Source: Vibrio kanaloae (lineage in GTDB: Bacteria; Pseudomonadota; Gammaproteobacteria; Enterobacterales; Vibrionaceae). From it: a DNA stretch of 64,000 nucleotides. A program made the translations under genes and the position numbers. Below the pieces are notes generated by a model. That model was given only the letters and a program-made list of their open reading frames with translations, did not search any database and had not been told where the DNA came from. Numbering within the stretch: the stretch's first letter is position 1; every line of letters starts with the position of its first letter. The stretch covers positions 248,001 through 312,000 of the forward strand of contig NZ_AP025498.1 of assembly GCF_024347535.1 (NCBI RefSeq), read 5' to 3'. This document shows positions 44,415-53,727 of the stretch, one piece after another.

Positions 44415-45151
44415 TATGCTACTTCCTCTTCCAGTTTTGGTTCTTTGTCTGATTTTGGTTTGTCTTCTTTACCTTCAGTAATGTTGAGATAAATTCGGAA
44501 TAGGTTCGCACCAACAAACTTAAAGATAAATATCACGACAACAGCTAAACCAATTGATGAAGTGACAGCAAGAGAGCCGTCCATTGCCGTCAACGTGAAC
44601 AACACTGCACCTGAAGAGAAAAAGTTAACGATCGCCGCACCCGCCGTAAACTGGAACATGGTGAACACATCGGTTTCACGCTTAGTCAGATGCCCTTCGT
44701 CTTTCAGTTGTCTCGTCATCGCAGCACCAGCATCAGTACTTTGCAGCGAAGCGATCAGTGCCAAGCCTGAATTGCCCGGAATCCCCATCAGAGGGCGAAG
44801 CAGAGGTGTCAATAGTTTTCGAGCCGCATCCAGTGCACCATAGTGCTCAAGTACGTTGATCATACCCAGTGCAAACATCACGGTCGGAATAAGTGTCAAA
44901 GCAAAAATAAAACCGTCACGAGCACCATTTCCGCCTTTGCCTCGCAGTGACGTCGTTGCCGCTTGAATACCATCAGCCGATTCACTCACATCGTAAGCGA
45001 CCTTACCGAATGAACCGTTGAGCGTTGTAAAATCGAACACCCCATACCATTCATTTGACTGCATGAATCCGGAAAAGAACACAATAGCAAAAGCGAGTGC
45101 GATGTAACTACCAACCGTAGTTGGACGATGGTTTTGTGTTGGATTAGTCAT
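44414..45151 (-). CDS. yjiH: YjiH-family membrane protein (nucleoside-recognition / Gate domain)
   Basis: A 245-aa membrane protein starting at ATG 45151 (MTNPTQNHRPTTVG), with AGAGG upstream; the frame extends to 45193 without a better site. It contains GNSGLALIASLQSTDAGAAM and TAGAAIVNFFSSGAVLFTL, typical of the Gate domain. It pairs with YjiG. E. coli has these genes near isoaspartyl dipeptidase, but no such gene is present here. Confidence 0.85.
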   Translation of the reverse strand: MTNPTQNHRPTTVGSYIALAFAIVFFSGFMQSNEWYGVFDFTTLNGSFGKVAYDVSESADGIQAATTSLRGKGGNGARDGFIFALTLIPTVMFALGMINVLEHYGALDAARKLLTPLLRPLMGIPGNSGLALIASLQSTDAGAAMTRQLKDEGHLTKRETDVFTMFQFTAGAAIVNFFSSGAVLFTLTAMDGSLAVTSSIGLAVVVIFIFKFVGANLFRIYLNITEGKEDKPKSDKEPKLEEEVA

Positions 45152-45529
45152 AGGAACCTCTATATGCCTTCGTTTATGTGGAACAAAACACATATAGATA
45201 GTGCAAGTTAATGATTCGACGATTAATGACCAAAATCAAATAGCATATAAATTCACCCTAAATACCAATAGCGAAACATAAAACTGTGATTTAAATTTAA
45301 AGCCAGATTCAAAAACCAAAATAAATTAATAACTCGACATAAAAAACCAACAAAAACCACACCAATAACCTAGCTGTACATAAATAACGAAGCCCTATCG
45401 ATAGCTTAGCTAAGGCAATCTTTTAATCATAATCTATTGAATTATTAAGATATCTATCACACCCCACGAACTTATTTAGGTCTACGCTTTTACGCGTGTT
45501 AATAACTCATTAACTTCGGAGCGTAATCC
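45152..45529. other. AT-rich intergenic region between divergent yjiH and nhaD
   Basis: About 380 bp, very A/T-rich, without a supportable gene. It must contain both promoters. I looked for a riboswitch-like fold before nhaD and found none that was convincing. Confidence 0.6.
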
Positions 45530-46969
45530 ATGCTAGGTATCCAGCTTTCAGTTGTTCTCTCTTTTTTATTTTTTTCTACTGTGGCAGACGCTGCTACTGC
45601 TCAGTTAGGAGAACCTCTCAAGCTCACCAACTCATTTGTTGGTTACCTATCCCTGACCATTTTCGTTGTCGCCTACGTCGTTGTGATGATGGAAGAGTAT
45701 TTAAAACTGCGGAAATCGAAACCCGTTTTACTTGCTGCTGGTCTCATCTGGATCATCATTGGCTTCACCTACCAAGAACACAACCTCACCGAGGTGGCTA
45801 AACAAGCACTCGAACATAACTTACTCGAATACGCCGAATTACTGCTTTTCCTGTTGGTCGCGATGACGTACATCAGCGCAATGGAAGAAAGAAGGCTGTT
45901 TGATGCACTTCAGGCATGGATGGTAGGTAAAGGCTTTAACTTCCGATCTCTATTTTGGTTAACCGGTATTCTGGCCTTCTTTATCTCCCCGATTGCCGAC
46001 AACCTCACCACCGCTTTATTAATGTGTGCCGTCGTTCTAAAGGTTGCAGGGTCAAATCCAAAATTCGTAAACCTTGCCTGTGTGAATATCGTGATAGCAG
46101 CCAATGCTGGCGGCGCATTCAGTCCGTTTGGGGATATCACAACGCTGATGGTATGGCAGGCAGGCTACGTGAGTTTTAGCGAGTTTGTTCCCCTATTTAT
46201 TCCTTCAGTCATGAACTATGTGGTTCCAGCCTTAATCATGTCATATTTCGTTCCCACAACTCAGCCCGATACCGTGCACCAACATATCGAGTTAAAACGT
46301 GGAGCAAGAAGGATCGTATTTTTATTCATCATGACGATTGCCACAGCTGTCGCTTTCCACGCCGTGATTCACTTTCCTCCCGTCATGGGTATGATGATGG
46401 GCCTCGCCTATCTTCAGTTCTTTGGTTATTACTTGCGTAAAACCTTACCCAACTCACTCGCCCAGAAAAAAGCGATGGCGATTGCCAACAACGACGAAGG
46501 CGCACTCAAGCGATTAGGCTCAGTCGTACCATTTGATGTATTTAGAAGAGTATCTCATGCCGAGTGGGACACATTATTGTTCTTCTACGGCGTCGTAATG
46601 TGTGTCGGTGGTTTAAGTCTGCTTGGGTATTTGGAACTTGCTTCTGGAGTAATGTACAGCCAATGGGATCCAATTTGGGCCAATATCATGGTGGGGATCT
46701 TGTCCGCGATTGTCGACAACATTCCGGTTATGTTTGCGGTGTTATCAATGGAGCCTCAAATGTCGATAGGTAACTGGTTATTGATTACCTTAACGGCAGG
46801 GGTTGGCGGTAGCTTATTATCGATTGGTAGCGCGGCGGGCGTGGCATTAATGGGGGCGGCACACGGAAAATATACCTTCTTTGGTCATTTGAAGTGGATG
46901 CCAGCGATCATGATTGGCTACGTGGCCAGTATTGCTGCTCACTTGTGGTTGAATGGTGGCCTTTTCTAA
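45530..46969 (+). CDS. nhaD: Na+/H+ antiporter NhaD
   Basis: A 479-aa protein, the family length in Vibrio. It has an N-terminal signal-like segment (SFLFFSTVADA) then about 12 membrane segments, with conserved LTGILAFFISPIADNLTTAL, NAGGAFSPFGDITTLMVW and GILSAIVDNIPVMFAVLSME, where the polar and acidic residues are needed for ion transport. It exports Na+ or Li+ in exchange for protons, with an alkaline optimum in characterised Vibrio homologues. Its stop overlaps by 4 bp the stop of a convergent lipoprotein gene. Confidence 0.95.
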   Translation: MLGIQLSVVLSFLFFSTVADAATAQLGEPLKLTNSFVGYLSLTIFVVAYVVVMMEEYLKLRKSKPVLLAAGLIWIIIGFTYQEHNLTEVAKQALEHNLLEYAELLLFLLVAMTYISAMEERRLFDALQAWMVGKGFNFRSLFWLTGILAFFISPIADNLTTALLMCAVVLKVAGSNPKFVNLACVNIVIAANAGGAFSPFGDITTLMVWQAGYVSFSEFVPLFIPSVMNYVVPALIMSYFVPTTQPDTVHQHIELKRGARRIVFLFIMTIATAVAFHAVIHFPPVMGMMMGLAYLQFFGYYLRKTLPNSLAQKKAMAIANNDEGALKRLGSVVPFDVFRRVSHAEWDTLLFFYGVVMCVGGLSLLGYLELASGVMYSQWDPIWANIMVGILSAIVDNIPVMFAVLSMEPQMSIGNWLLITLTAGVGGSLLSIGSAAGVALMGAAHGKYTFFGHLKWMPAIMIGYVASIAAHLWLNGGLF

Positions 46970-47352
46970 TTCAATGGACCTTTCTGCGGCTTCTCAACTC
47001 GTGTCCAGACATTGCTTAACTGTATTGCTGGGCACATATTGCAGGTAAGTACTTCACCTTGATGCTGAACTCGCATCACCAAGTCTGAATCAGTTCGGCT
47101 GCTTCCGGAATTTAATTCAATGATGACCAAATCATCGTCGACGCTATAACTGCGTGTAACCGTGTTATCCGTGGTTTGATAGGTCACTTTCCCCGACTCA
47201 AAAAGCAGATAGCTGTCGCTGTCAGCATTTTCATACATACCTGTGAACAAAACCAACTGTGGTACTTCGAAAGGGCGAGTGGTATCCGTTAAGCAACCCG
47301 TCAGTAATAACACGCTACTGCAGCTGAACATAAGTGATTGATAGCGATTCAT
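46966..47352 (-). CDS. Small lipoprotein of unknown function
   Basis: A 128-aa protein starting at ATG 47352 (MNRYQSLMFSCSSVLLL), with AAGGATG upstream. The lipobox LLTGC predicts lipid attachment at Cys20. The mature part contains a CNMC pair and beta-rich sequence (SYLLFESGKVTYQTTDNTV), suggesting a small beta-barrel or lipocalin-like fold. The family is not recognised. It is convergent with nhaD. Confidence 0.72.
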   Translation of the reverse strand: MNRYQSLMFSCSSVLLLTGCLTDTTRPFEVPQLVLFTGMYENADSDSYLLFESGKVTYQTTDNTVTRSYSVDDDLVIIELNSGSSRTDSDLVMRVQHQGEVLTCNMCPAIQLSNVWTRVEKPQKGPLN

Positions 47353-47513
47353 TTGGGCATCCTTGCCTAAAGCACATGATAAAAGGATATGCAACCAAAC
47401 AAGGATTTTCCAGAAAACGACAATTTTATTGCGAAGTTACCACTTGAATACCCCTTGTTCTACAGCTTTGATTGACAGGGTTTCGTCAACAAAAATCCCT
47501 ATAGAAGAATCCT

Positions 47514-47996
47514 CTAACTTTCCTCTCTTCCTTCAATCACCAACAAGCGCTGTTTACGTTCGACACCGCCCGCATAACCTGTCAGCTTACCATTTTTGCC
47601 AATCACTCGGTGACACGGCACAATCACTGACACTGGATTTTTGCCATTCGCCAAACCAACCGCACGCACCGCTTTCGGGTTACCAATCGCGTCAGCCAAT
47701 TGGGCATAACTCCATGTTTCTCCATAAGGGATTGTCGTGAGCGCTTGCCAAACCGATTGCTGGAACGGAGTTCCCTTCGCAGCGATCGGCACATCAAACT
47801 GAATGACCTCACCAGCAAAATAACGATTAAGTTGCTCAGCAACCAATTCGAAGATCGGAAAGCTATCATCTTGAATACCCAACTGATCTGGCTTTGTGGT
47901 ATGGATTTCAAACCAAGCGCCAAGCAAACCTTGCTCATTGGCCTGCAAAGTAATGATGCCTAACGGGCTCTCATAATAAGTAAAACGATTAGCCAT
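47514..47996 (-). CDS. ogt: Methylated-DNA--protein-cysteine methyltransferase
   Basis: A 160-aa protein from ATG 47996, preceded by TAGGAGATATC; the frame extends upstream into the neighbouring gene but without a better start. The active-site motif is PCHRVI with acceptor Cys128, and the HTH region is GETWSYAQLADAIGNPKAVRAVG. It removes O6-alkyl groups from guanine in a suicidal reaction. It follows the Ada-AlkA gene after 25 bp on the same strand, giving an alkylation-repair operon. Confidence 0.94.
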   Translation of the reverse strand: MANRFTYYESPLGIITLQANEQGLLGAWFEIHTTKPDQLGIQDDSFPIFELVAEQLNRYFAGEVIQFDVPIAAKGTPFQQSVWQALTTIPYGETWSYAQLADAIGNPKAVRAVGLANGKNPVSVIVPCHRVIGKNGKLTGYAGGVERKQRLLVIEGREES

Positions 47997-48021
47997 GATA
48001 TCTCCTAGCTTAGTATTCCGA

Positions 48022-49470
48022 TTAAGATTGATTCCAACAATGGAATGTAGCGTAACTGCCCCATGGCGACACGCTTTGTGCATTAATGGCAGGACGATGC
48101 TCGATAAATTTCTTTACGACCAAATCGCCCACTAGCAAATGGTTAGGTTCACTTAAGCCTCGAAGCAACGCATATTGAATCGTCCAAGGTCCAATGCCTT
48201 TTAGGTCAATCCACTGAGAAGGATGCTCGGCTTCGTTGTTTACCATGTATTCGGCAAAACGCTTGAGGGTGTCCTTGCGGCTTCCCGGCATTCTTAAGAA
48301 ACTCACATCTGCATCGGCTATCTGTTGCGGTGTTGGGAAATACGCTTTGTCTTGTATTCCAAACGGCTCCTGTGAATCGACAGGCGCTGGTGAATCAACA
48401 GACTCTTGCGTATCAGTATCCCCATGTAAGCCAGAAAGCTCACGCACCAACAAATTTAGTTGGCCAATCGCTGCGGTGACCGAGACTTGTTGCCCAAGAA
48501 TAGCTCTGACCCCAGCCTCCCAAGCACTCCATACTCCAGGGATACGAATACCACTTTTAGCGACTAGAGTAGGATCGATAGTGGTAAAAAATGTTTCGAC
48601 CTTTGCAATGTCGACATCTAGGTCAAACATACGTCGAATGTTAGCAATCAAGCTTCTTAATTGGCTTATATCGCCCAACTCAAATTCAATATCTAATCGG
48701 CTCTCTGTCACTAGCGTGGCCTTGAACCAGCCCCTCGAACCGTTCACATTCACCGTGCGCTGGTAATAGTCCTCGCCTACTTCTTCTAAGCCTTCAATCA
48801 TTCGTCGTCGATAGAAAGCCAACAAATAGTTCCAGTCCAGCGGGCCGTGAAAACTTAACTGGATATGATTACTTAGGCTGTTATTTGGCTTGGCTCTTCG
48901 GATTTGACTTGGCGAAAGCTTCAGCTCTTTTAGAAAGGCATCATTGAAGCGGCGCGTGCTATTAAAACCACTCGCAAAGCCCACATCGGTAATGCTCATG
49001 CTGCTGGTATGCAGTAACTGCTTGGCAAACATCAATTGGCTATAAAGGCTATATTGCTTCGGTGACACCCCGATGTAATTGTCAAATAGGGTTCGCAGAT
49101 AACGATCTGAAATACCCAATCGAGTAGCAAGGTCGACAATTGATCCTGAATTCAGTGCGCCGTTATCGATTAATTGCATAGCTCGCAGAAAGGTAGTCTC
49201 AACCCCTTTCCATGCTGGAGAGAAAGGCGCGCTGTCTGGGCGACAACGTAAGCAAGGGCGATACCCCGCCTTCAAAGCTTGAGCTTGATGAGAAAAGTAT
49301 TCGACATTTTCTTCTTTGGGCGGGCTTGCTGGGCAAATAGGTCGACAAAAAATGCCCGTGGTTTTCACCGCAGTAAAAAACATCCCATCAAAACGAGCAT
49401 CTCGTGCATAACGAGCTAAATGGCATTGCTCACTCGTTAATGTACTGTTGTGATGAATAGTTTTCGACAT
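48022..49470 (-). CDS. Ada-AlkA fusion: alkylation-responsive regulator and 3-methyladenine DNA glycosylase
   Basis: A 482-aa protein. Residues 1-80 form the Ada metal-binding domain with C42, C46, C73 and C76 (FCRPIC, CLRC). C42 corresponds to the methyl-phosphotriester acceptor. AraC-type HTHs lie at about 95-195 (IVDLATRLGISDRYLRTLF), followed by an AlkA N-terminal domain (about 200-280) and an HhH-GPD glycosylase domain with LKGIGPWTIQYALL and the catalytic Asp449 in LLVGDLVVKK. It both senses methylation and excises alkylated bases. An insertion of about 30 residues rich in D, S, P and Q (around 350) interrupts the glycosylase part. It is the first gene of the ogt operon. Confidence 0.92.
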   Translation of the reverse strand: MSKTIHHNSTLTSEQCHLARYARDARFDGMFFTAVKTTGIFCRPICPASPPKEENVEYFSHQAQALKAGYRPCLRCRPDSAPFSPAWKGVETTFLRAMQLIDNGALNSGSIVDLATRLGISDRYLRTLFDNYIGVSPKQYSLYSQLMFAKQLLHTSSMSITDVGFASGFNSTRRFNDAFLKELKLSPSQIRRAKPNNSLSNHIQLSFHGPLDWNYLLAFYRRRMIEGLEEVGEDYYQRTVNVNGSRGWFKATLVTESRLDIEFELGDISQLRSLIANIRRMFDLDVDIAKVETFFTTIDPTLVAKSGIRIPGVWSAWEAGVRAILGQQVSVTAAIGQLNLLVRELSGLHGDTDTQESVDSPAPVDSQEPFGIQDKAYFPTPQQIADADVSFLRMPGSRKDTLKRFAEYMVNNEAEHPSQWIDLKGIGPWTIQYALLRGLSEPNHLLVGDLVVKKFIEHRPAINAQSVSPWGSYATFHCWNQS

Positions 49471-49702
49471 GTCGTACTTTCCCGTTAATCATAACCTTCA
49501 TTCTGATAACTAAAAGTTTACCGTGAACTGCCATTGTCGCTAGCCATTTTCGGAAGCTAAGGTCAGATAAATCACAAAAAAAGTTTTAATTTTATTCAAT
49601 TAGACTAAATTTAACCTAGAGAAGGTATTCTTCTCACAACGTCAACGATAAGTACTTAGCACGCCAAGATGTAGAGACTTATCGAATAAAAGGAAAAAGG
49701 CT

Positions 49703-49906
49703 ATGGTTTTGCACACGTGTCGTATTGTTTTATCAAACCAACAAGTTCTCACCAGTCAATCAGTTGAACAATCTCTCAGCTTTCTTGAAGATAAAGCGAG
49801 CAACGGGATTTCTAAGATTGAAATAGACGCAACCGATGGAAATCAGATTCATTCATATCTGTCTCACTCTCTTGAAGAGTCCATTGAGAACTTAATGAAC
49901 CTGTAG
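49703..49906 (+). CDS. Small protein of unknown function (67 aa)
   Basis: A 67-aa soluble protein with a strong ribosome site (AAAAGGAAAAAGG) before ATG 49703. It contains RIVLSNQQVLTSQSVEQSLS and a C-terminus LSHSLEESIENLMNL. It has no membrane segment. The family is not recognised. It is a single-gene unit upstream of a terminator shared with hdfR. Confidence 0.62.
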   Translation: MVLHTCRIVLSNQQVLTSQSVEQSLSFLEDKASNGISKIEIDATDGNQIHSYLSHSLEESIENLMNL

Positions 49907-50022
49907 CTCCTTGAAAGAAAGCATAGCGATTTTAGAACATGATGCTTTAAAAAACTTGGCACCGTGATAACTAGGTGCCTTGGAATAGGTTACAGATACC
50001 AGGCTTAAACTGGTTTAAAAAC

Positions 50023-50051
50023 AAAAATGGCTCTCTTGAGAGCCATTTTTT
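50023..50051. terminator. Terminator between the 67-aa gene and hdfR
   Basis: An uninterrupted inverted repeat AAAAATGGCTCTC / GAGAGCCATTTTT with a 2-nt centre. A/T runs on both sides suit bidirectional use between convergent genes. Confidence 0.85.
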
Positions 50052-50098
50052 ATAGAATAAGCTTTTTATTTTATCAGCATAGTAACAAATGAATACTA

Positions 50099-50998
50099 CT
50101 ATTCAGGCGCTTGTTCAGCGGCTTGTTGCAACGTATATGCAGTCGATGGGTCAATCTCATTAACCAATTTCTCGACCTGCATGATCGCGTCAACCGAAGT
50201 GCTACTTTTACGGTAACTCAGGTAAATTGGGCGATACCAGTCTTCAACCCCTTTCACCTTGTGTAGCTGGCCAGAGTCGATAAAAGGCTCAACTAGAGAT
50301 ACTGGCAAATACGCACTGCCGCCTTTCTCTAAAATGAAATCCAGGGCAATGCGGGCTGTCGAAGTACGTAGATACGGTGCCGGTACTTTAGGGTGACGCT
50401 CTGCGTGTTCAGAACCAAAACGCGTTCCCCAGTCGACATAAACGTATTTATGTTGGAATACAGATTCCAGATCATCCTGTTGCGTTGATACCAGCACCAA
50501 AACCAAATCTGCGACTTTTTTACAGTTTAGCTCTTCTGCTTTGATCTGATCTAAAGCAAAAGCCATATCTAAGGTTCGCTCTAACAAGTGACGGTTGAGC
50601 TGCTCACGCCCCATCACCTCTGCCATAAAGCCGTAGCCACCCAAGGAATCGGTCACAACACTCAAACAGTTTTGTAAATACGCATCCCAAATATTCGGCG
50701 TGCCACCCAACGTTAGCTGCAAGGCTTTCCCACTTTCCAACGACAGCTCAAATTTAGCTTGTTGTAAGGTAGAAACCATCACTTCAGCATAACCAATCAA
50801 ACGTTCACCAGAGGAAGTAAGCTTAATATTGTTGCGGTCACGAATAAAAAGCTGAGTATCAAAATAGCCTTCTAGCTGTTTAATTCTCGCACTCACTGCG
50901 GCTTGCGTTAAATACAAGTTTTCTGCTGCACGCCCAAAATGGCGTACTCTTGCAACCTCAAGAAAGGTTCTAAATACTTTCACATCCATCAAATGCAT
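50099..50998 (-). CDS. hdfR: LysR-family regulator HdfR
   Basis: A 299-aa protein. The N-terminal HTH (FLEVARVRHFGRAAENLYLT ... QAAVSARIKQLEG) and the following FIRDRNNIKLTSSGERLIGYAE match E. coli HdfR closely. HdfR represses flhDC in E. coli, but vibrios lack that flagellar master operon, so the target here must differ. It is divergent from maoP, as in enterobacteria. A second possible start (ATG 50989) lies three codons inside. Confidence 0.88.
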   Translation of the reverse strand: MHLMDVKVFRTFLEVARVRHFGRAAENLYLTQAAVSARIKQLEGYFDTQLFIRDRNNIKLTSSGERLIGYAEVMVSTLQQAKFELSLESGKALQLTLGGTPNIWDAYLQNCLSVVTDSLGGYGFMAEVMGREQLNRHLLERTLDMAFALDQIKAEELNCKKVADLVLVLVSTQQDDLESVFQHKYVYVDWGTRFGSEHAERHPKVPAPYLRTSTARIALDFILEKGGSAYLPVSLVEPFIDSGQLHKVKGVEDWYRPIYLSYRKSSTSVDAIMQVEKLVNEIDPSTAYTLQQAAEQAPE

Positions 50999-51088
50999 CT
51001 CTGTAATAAATCTGCTAACTAGCCGATCTAGAATTGTTTATCGTAAAGGCAAAAACATTTTGTTTCCCATTGTAGCCTTTTAACAATA

Positions 51089-51102
51089 TGTTCGCGTGAA
51101 CA
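51089..51102. promoter_or_regulatory. Palindrome in the hdfR/maoP intergenic region
   Basis: TGTTC-GCGT-GAACA has perfect 5-bp arms around a GCGT core and lies 42 bp before the maoP start. It could be an HdfR operator, or it could relate to the maoS site known from the E. coli maoP region; I cannot compare the sequences from memory. Confidence 0.4.
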
Positions 51103-51143
51103 ATAAACACTAATTTCTATCTAACCACATTACTGAGGCTGAT

Positions 51144-51497
51144 ATGTCTGAGACCGAATTCCGACACGGAAAAAAACGTTTTTATGACACCACTAAATTC
51201 CCACGAGGGTTCGCTAAATCAGGTAATTTTACTCTTTCAGAAGAGGAAGTCCTGACCTTATTTGGTGACACAATGCTAGCACTTGAGACTGGTGAGTTAA
51301 CGCCAACCAATGCTGAAGAAAAACATTTCTTAAAAGTGCTGTCTCACCCTCATAAGGCTAAGTCAAAGTTAGAGCGTGTTTGGTTGAAATACATTCAACT
51401 GGCTCGTGGACGCCGTCGCTTTCATACCCTAAACGGCTGCAAACGTGGCGAAGTGTCTAGAGAAGAATACGAAAGTGAGTTAGTGTTAGAAGATTAG
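51144..51497 (+). CDS. maoP: Macrodomain Ori organisation protein MaoP (YifE, DUF413)
   Basis: A 117-aa basic protein of the DUF413 family (FYDTTKFPRGFAKSGNFTLS, HFLKVLSHPHKAKSKLERVW, KYIQLARGRRRFHTLNG). In E. coli MaoP is needed with the cis site maoS to constrain the Ori macrodomain. The divergent hdfR partner is conserved. It ends in its own terminator. Confidence 0.93.
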   Translation: MSETEFRHGKKRFYDTTKFPRGFAKSGNFTLSEEEVLTLFGDTMLALETGELTPTNAEEKHFLKVLSHPHKAKSKLERVWLKYIQLARGRRRFHTLNGCKRGEVSREEYESELVLED

Positions 51498-51504
51498 TAA
51501 AAAC

Positions 51505-51541
51505 GCTCAAGGTGATACCTCATCACTTTGGGCTTTTTTTT
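51505..51541 (+). terminator. Terminator after maoP
   Basis: Stem GCTCAA-g-GTGAT / ATCAC-t-TTGGGC (one mismatch and one G-U pair), followed by eight T. Confidence 0.85.
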
Positions 51542-52077
51542 ACCTTCTATTTTTATCTTCAAACACGATTTTTCTTCGTAGTTGGTCAGTTTAGCTAACC
51601 TGCTTGGTTTTACCTATATTTATAGATAATTCATAACGATAGCGTGAACAGACCTCTGTTCTCACACAATTTCACGGGTATCAGACCCAATTAGGATCAT
51701 CATTCTTCACCCTGCTGTTTCCTTTTATCACGATAGCGCTACATTGCCACCATTATTTTGCTGCCTCAACTATACTTTCAAAGCTCGTTATTACACTGAA
51801 GATCTTTAATACGCCAAAGCTATTTAATAGGTTGAAACGCACTGACCCTTTTAGGCACTGAATCAAATCAACATTCCTGTATATGACAAGCGTATTAATC
51901 TTGTTTAACGCCACCAAATATCCATACAGTAATTGTGCAATTTTGAGCGTTCTAGTCACAGATACGAGGAAAAAAGTAAAAACTTGACCTAAAACAATAG
52001 CAGAACTTGATAACTTATTTTATAATGCGAATTAATGTTTCAGAACACTGTAAATTTAATTTCTAGGGGCAAAATCA
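51542..52077. other. Intergenic region upstream of nagB
   Basis: About 535 bp without a supportable gene. Close to nagB, TATAAT at 52021-52026 is a good -10. The flanking sequence TTATTTT-ATAATGC-GAATTAA (52017 onwards) loosely resembles a NagC operator overlapping the promoter. A short minus-strand frame at 51753-51959 was judged non-coding. Confidence 0.5.
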
Positions 52078-52878
52078 ATGAGACTTATTCCATTAAGCAA
52101 CAAAGCTAAAGTAGGTAAATGGGCTGCTCGTCATATCGCAGATTCTATCAACAAATTCGCTCCAACTGCTGAGCGTCCATTTGTACTAGGTCTTCCTACA
52201 GGTAGCACACCTCTAACTACTTATGCTGAGTTAATTGAACTTTACAAAGCTGGCGAAGTAAGCTTCAAGCACGTTGTAACATTCAACATGGATGAGTACG
52301 TTGGTATCGACCCAAACCACCCAGAGTCTTACCGCACATTCATGCATGAGAACTTCTTCAACCACGTTGATATCCAAGCAGAAAACATCAACCTGCTAGA
52401 CGGCAAAGCTGAAGACATCGATGCTCACTGTGCAGCATACGAAGAGAAAATCCGTTCATACGGCAAAATCAACCTGTTCATGGGCGGCGTAGGCATCGAC
52501 GGTCACATCGCATTCAACGAACCAGGTTCTTCTCTATCTTCACGCACTCGTATCAAGACGTTGACTGAAGACACTCGTATTGCCAACTCTCGTTTCTTCG
52601 ATGGCGACATCAACCAAGTTCCTAAATACGCATTAACTATCGGTGTTGCTACTCTTCTAGACGCTGAAGAAGTAATGATCCTTTCTCTAGGCCACAACAA
52701 AGCGCAAGCGCTTCAAATGGCTATCGAAGGTTCTGTAAACCACATGTGGACGGTTACCGCTCTACAGATGCACCGTAAAGCGATCATCGTTGCTGATGAG
52801 CCAGCTCAACAAGAGCTAAAAGTTAAGACTCTACGCTACTTCCAAGAGCTAGAAGCTGAGAACATCCAAGACCTATAA
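52078..52878 (+). CDS. nagB: Glucosamine-6-phosphate deaminase
   Basis: A 266-aa protein with [17 protein letters not shown] (phosphate site), FNMDEYVGI (catalytic Asp72 region) and [17 protein letters not shown] (catalytic His). It converts glucosamine-6-P to fructose-6-P and ammonia, the last step of chitin/amino-sugar catabolism. It stands alone here, without nagA or nagC, as is common in Vibrio. GGGGC precedes the ATG. Confidence 0.97.
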   Translation: MRLIPLSNKAKVGKWAARHIADSINKFAPTAERPFVLGLPTGSTPLTTYAELIELYKAGEVSFKHVVTFNMDEYVGIDPNHPESYRTFMHENFFNHVDIQAENINLLDGKAEDIDAHCAAYEEKIRSYGKINLFMGGVGIDGHIAFNEPGSSLSSRTRIKTLTEDTRIANSRFFDGDINQVPKYALTIGVATLLDAEEVMILSLGHNKAQALQMAIEGSVNHMWTVTALQMHRKAIIVADEPAQQELKVKTLRYFQELEAENIQDL

Positions 52879-52930
52879 TCCGCATAGTCTTGAATAGAAA
52901 GGCGTTTTTATAAAGAGAGCGTCTTGAATA

Positions 52931-52957
52931 AAAAAAGCCACTGAATGTGGCTTTTTT
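52931..52957 (+). terminator. Terminator after nagB
   Basis: An 11-bp stem AAAAAAGCCAC / GTGGCTTTTTT with a 5-nt loop. Confidence 0.9.
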
Positions 52958-53136
52958 GTGCGCGTTGATTTTGTGTTTAATGGGAAGAGGTTTCGGATAT
53001 TTTTAGAGGCACAAAAACAACAAAGCGATTTCTCCAACGAGAGAAACCGCCATCATTTTAAACTTTGTATTGAAACGAACGAACAGCTACTAGATGTGTA
53101 GGATGTTAAACAAGTAAGCAAGGCTGCAAACTAGCG

Positions 53137-53727
53137 CTAAGAGCTCAGCGCGTTATCTCGGCATAGGGTAGTGATAATGTCAGTGATAGCCAATATGATC
53201 GTCGACTTCACCTTTTGATTATGTCGCCCCAAGAACATTTCAAGCATTGGGCCAGACATCGTTTCCACCATCTCCGCGTCATATTCGATAGGCATAATAC
53301 GCTGAATCGCGTGCACCTTGTTGAGCTCAAATATCACATCAACTTCTGTAAAGCTGGTGTCTTCACCCTGTATTTTCGCCCACTCTTTCAAGGTAACGAA
53401 AACCTCGAGATCGTCGTAGAGTTCTTTACTGATCACGCCAAGCCCAAGTAGCAACTTAGCACGAATCATGATCTCGCCTAACGGCCCACCACTGTTGAGA
53501 AGTGGTTCGACAACGAACTTAATTGCAGTGTCGTCTTTCTTAAAGATGTTCTTTAATACGGCATCTACCGTGTCGTCCAATGCATCATAAGCCGCCATTA
53601 GGCAGGCGCCAGCACTCTCAGCTTCCGAAAGGGCTTCGAGTAATTCAGTTTCATGGCTAGTTTGTATTGGCATAACGGCTCGAGAATAAGAAAGTGTCAC
53701 AGGTGTGACACTTTGATGGTTTATCAT
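53137..53727 (-). CDS. mtlR: Mannitol operon repressor MtlR
   Basis: A 196-aa helical protein of the MtlR family ([21 protein letters not shown] is highly characteristic). MtlR dampens mtl expression without an obvious DNA-binding domain of its own. It is the last gene of mtlADR, overlapping the mtlD stop by 4 bp. Confidence 0.93.
   Translation of the reverse strand: MINHQSVTPVTLSYSRAVMPIQTSHETELLEALSEAESAGACLMAAYDALDDTVDAVLKNIFKKDDTAIKFVVEPLLNSGGPLGEIMIRAKLLLGLGVISKELYDDLEVFVTLKEWAKIQGEDTSFTEVDVIFELNKVHAIQRIMPIEYDAEMVETMSGPMLEMFLGRHNQKVKSTIILAITDIITTLCRDNALSS

Noticed and set aside
45152..45529. Possible ion-sensing riboswitch before nhaD
   Set aside because: Sodium or lithium riboswitches were considered because of the gene, but no conserved core or clear helix set could be recognised in this AT-rich stretch.
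51753..51959. 68-codon minus-strand frame upstream of nagB
   Set aside because: No convincing ribosome site, AT-driven composition, and it lies in the nagB upstream region; probably chance.
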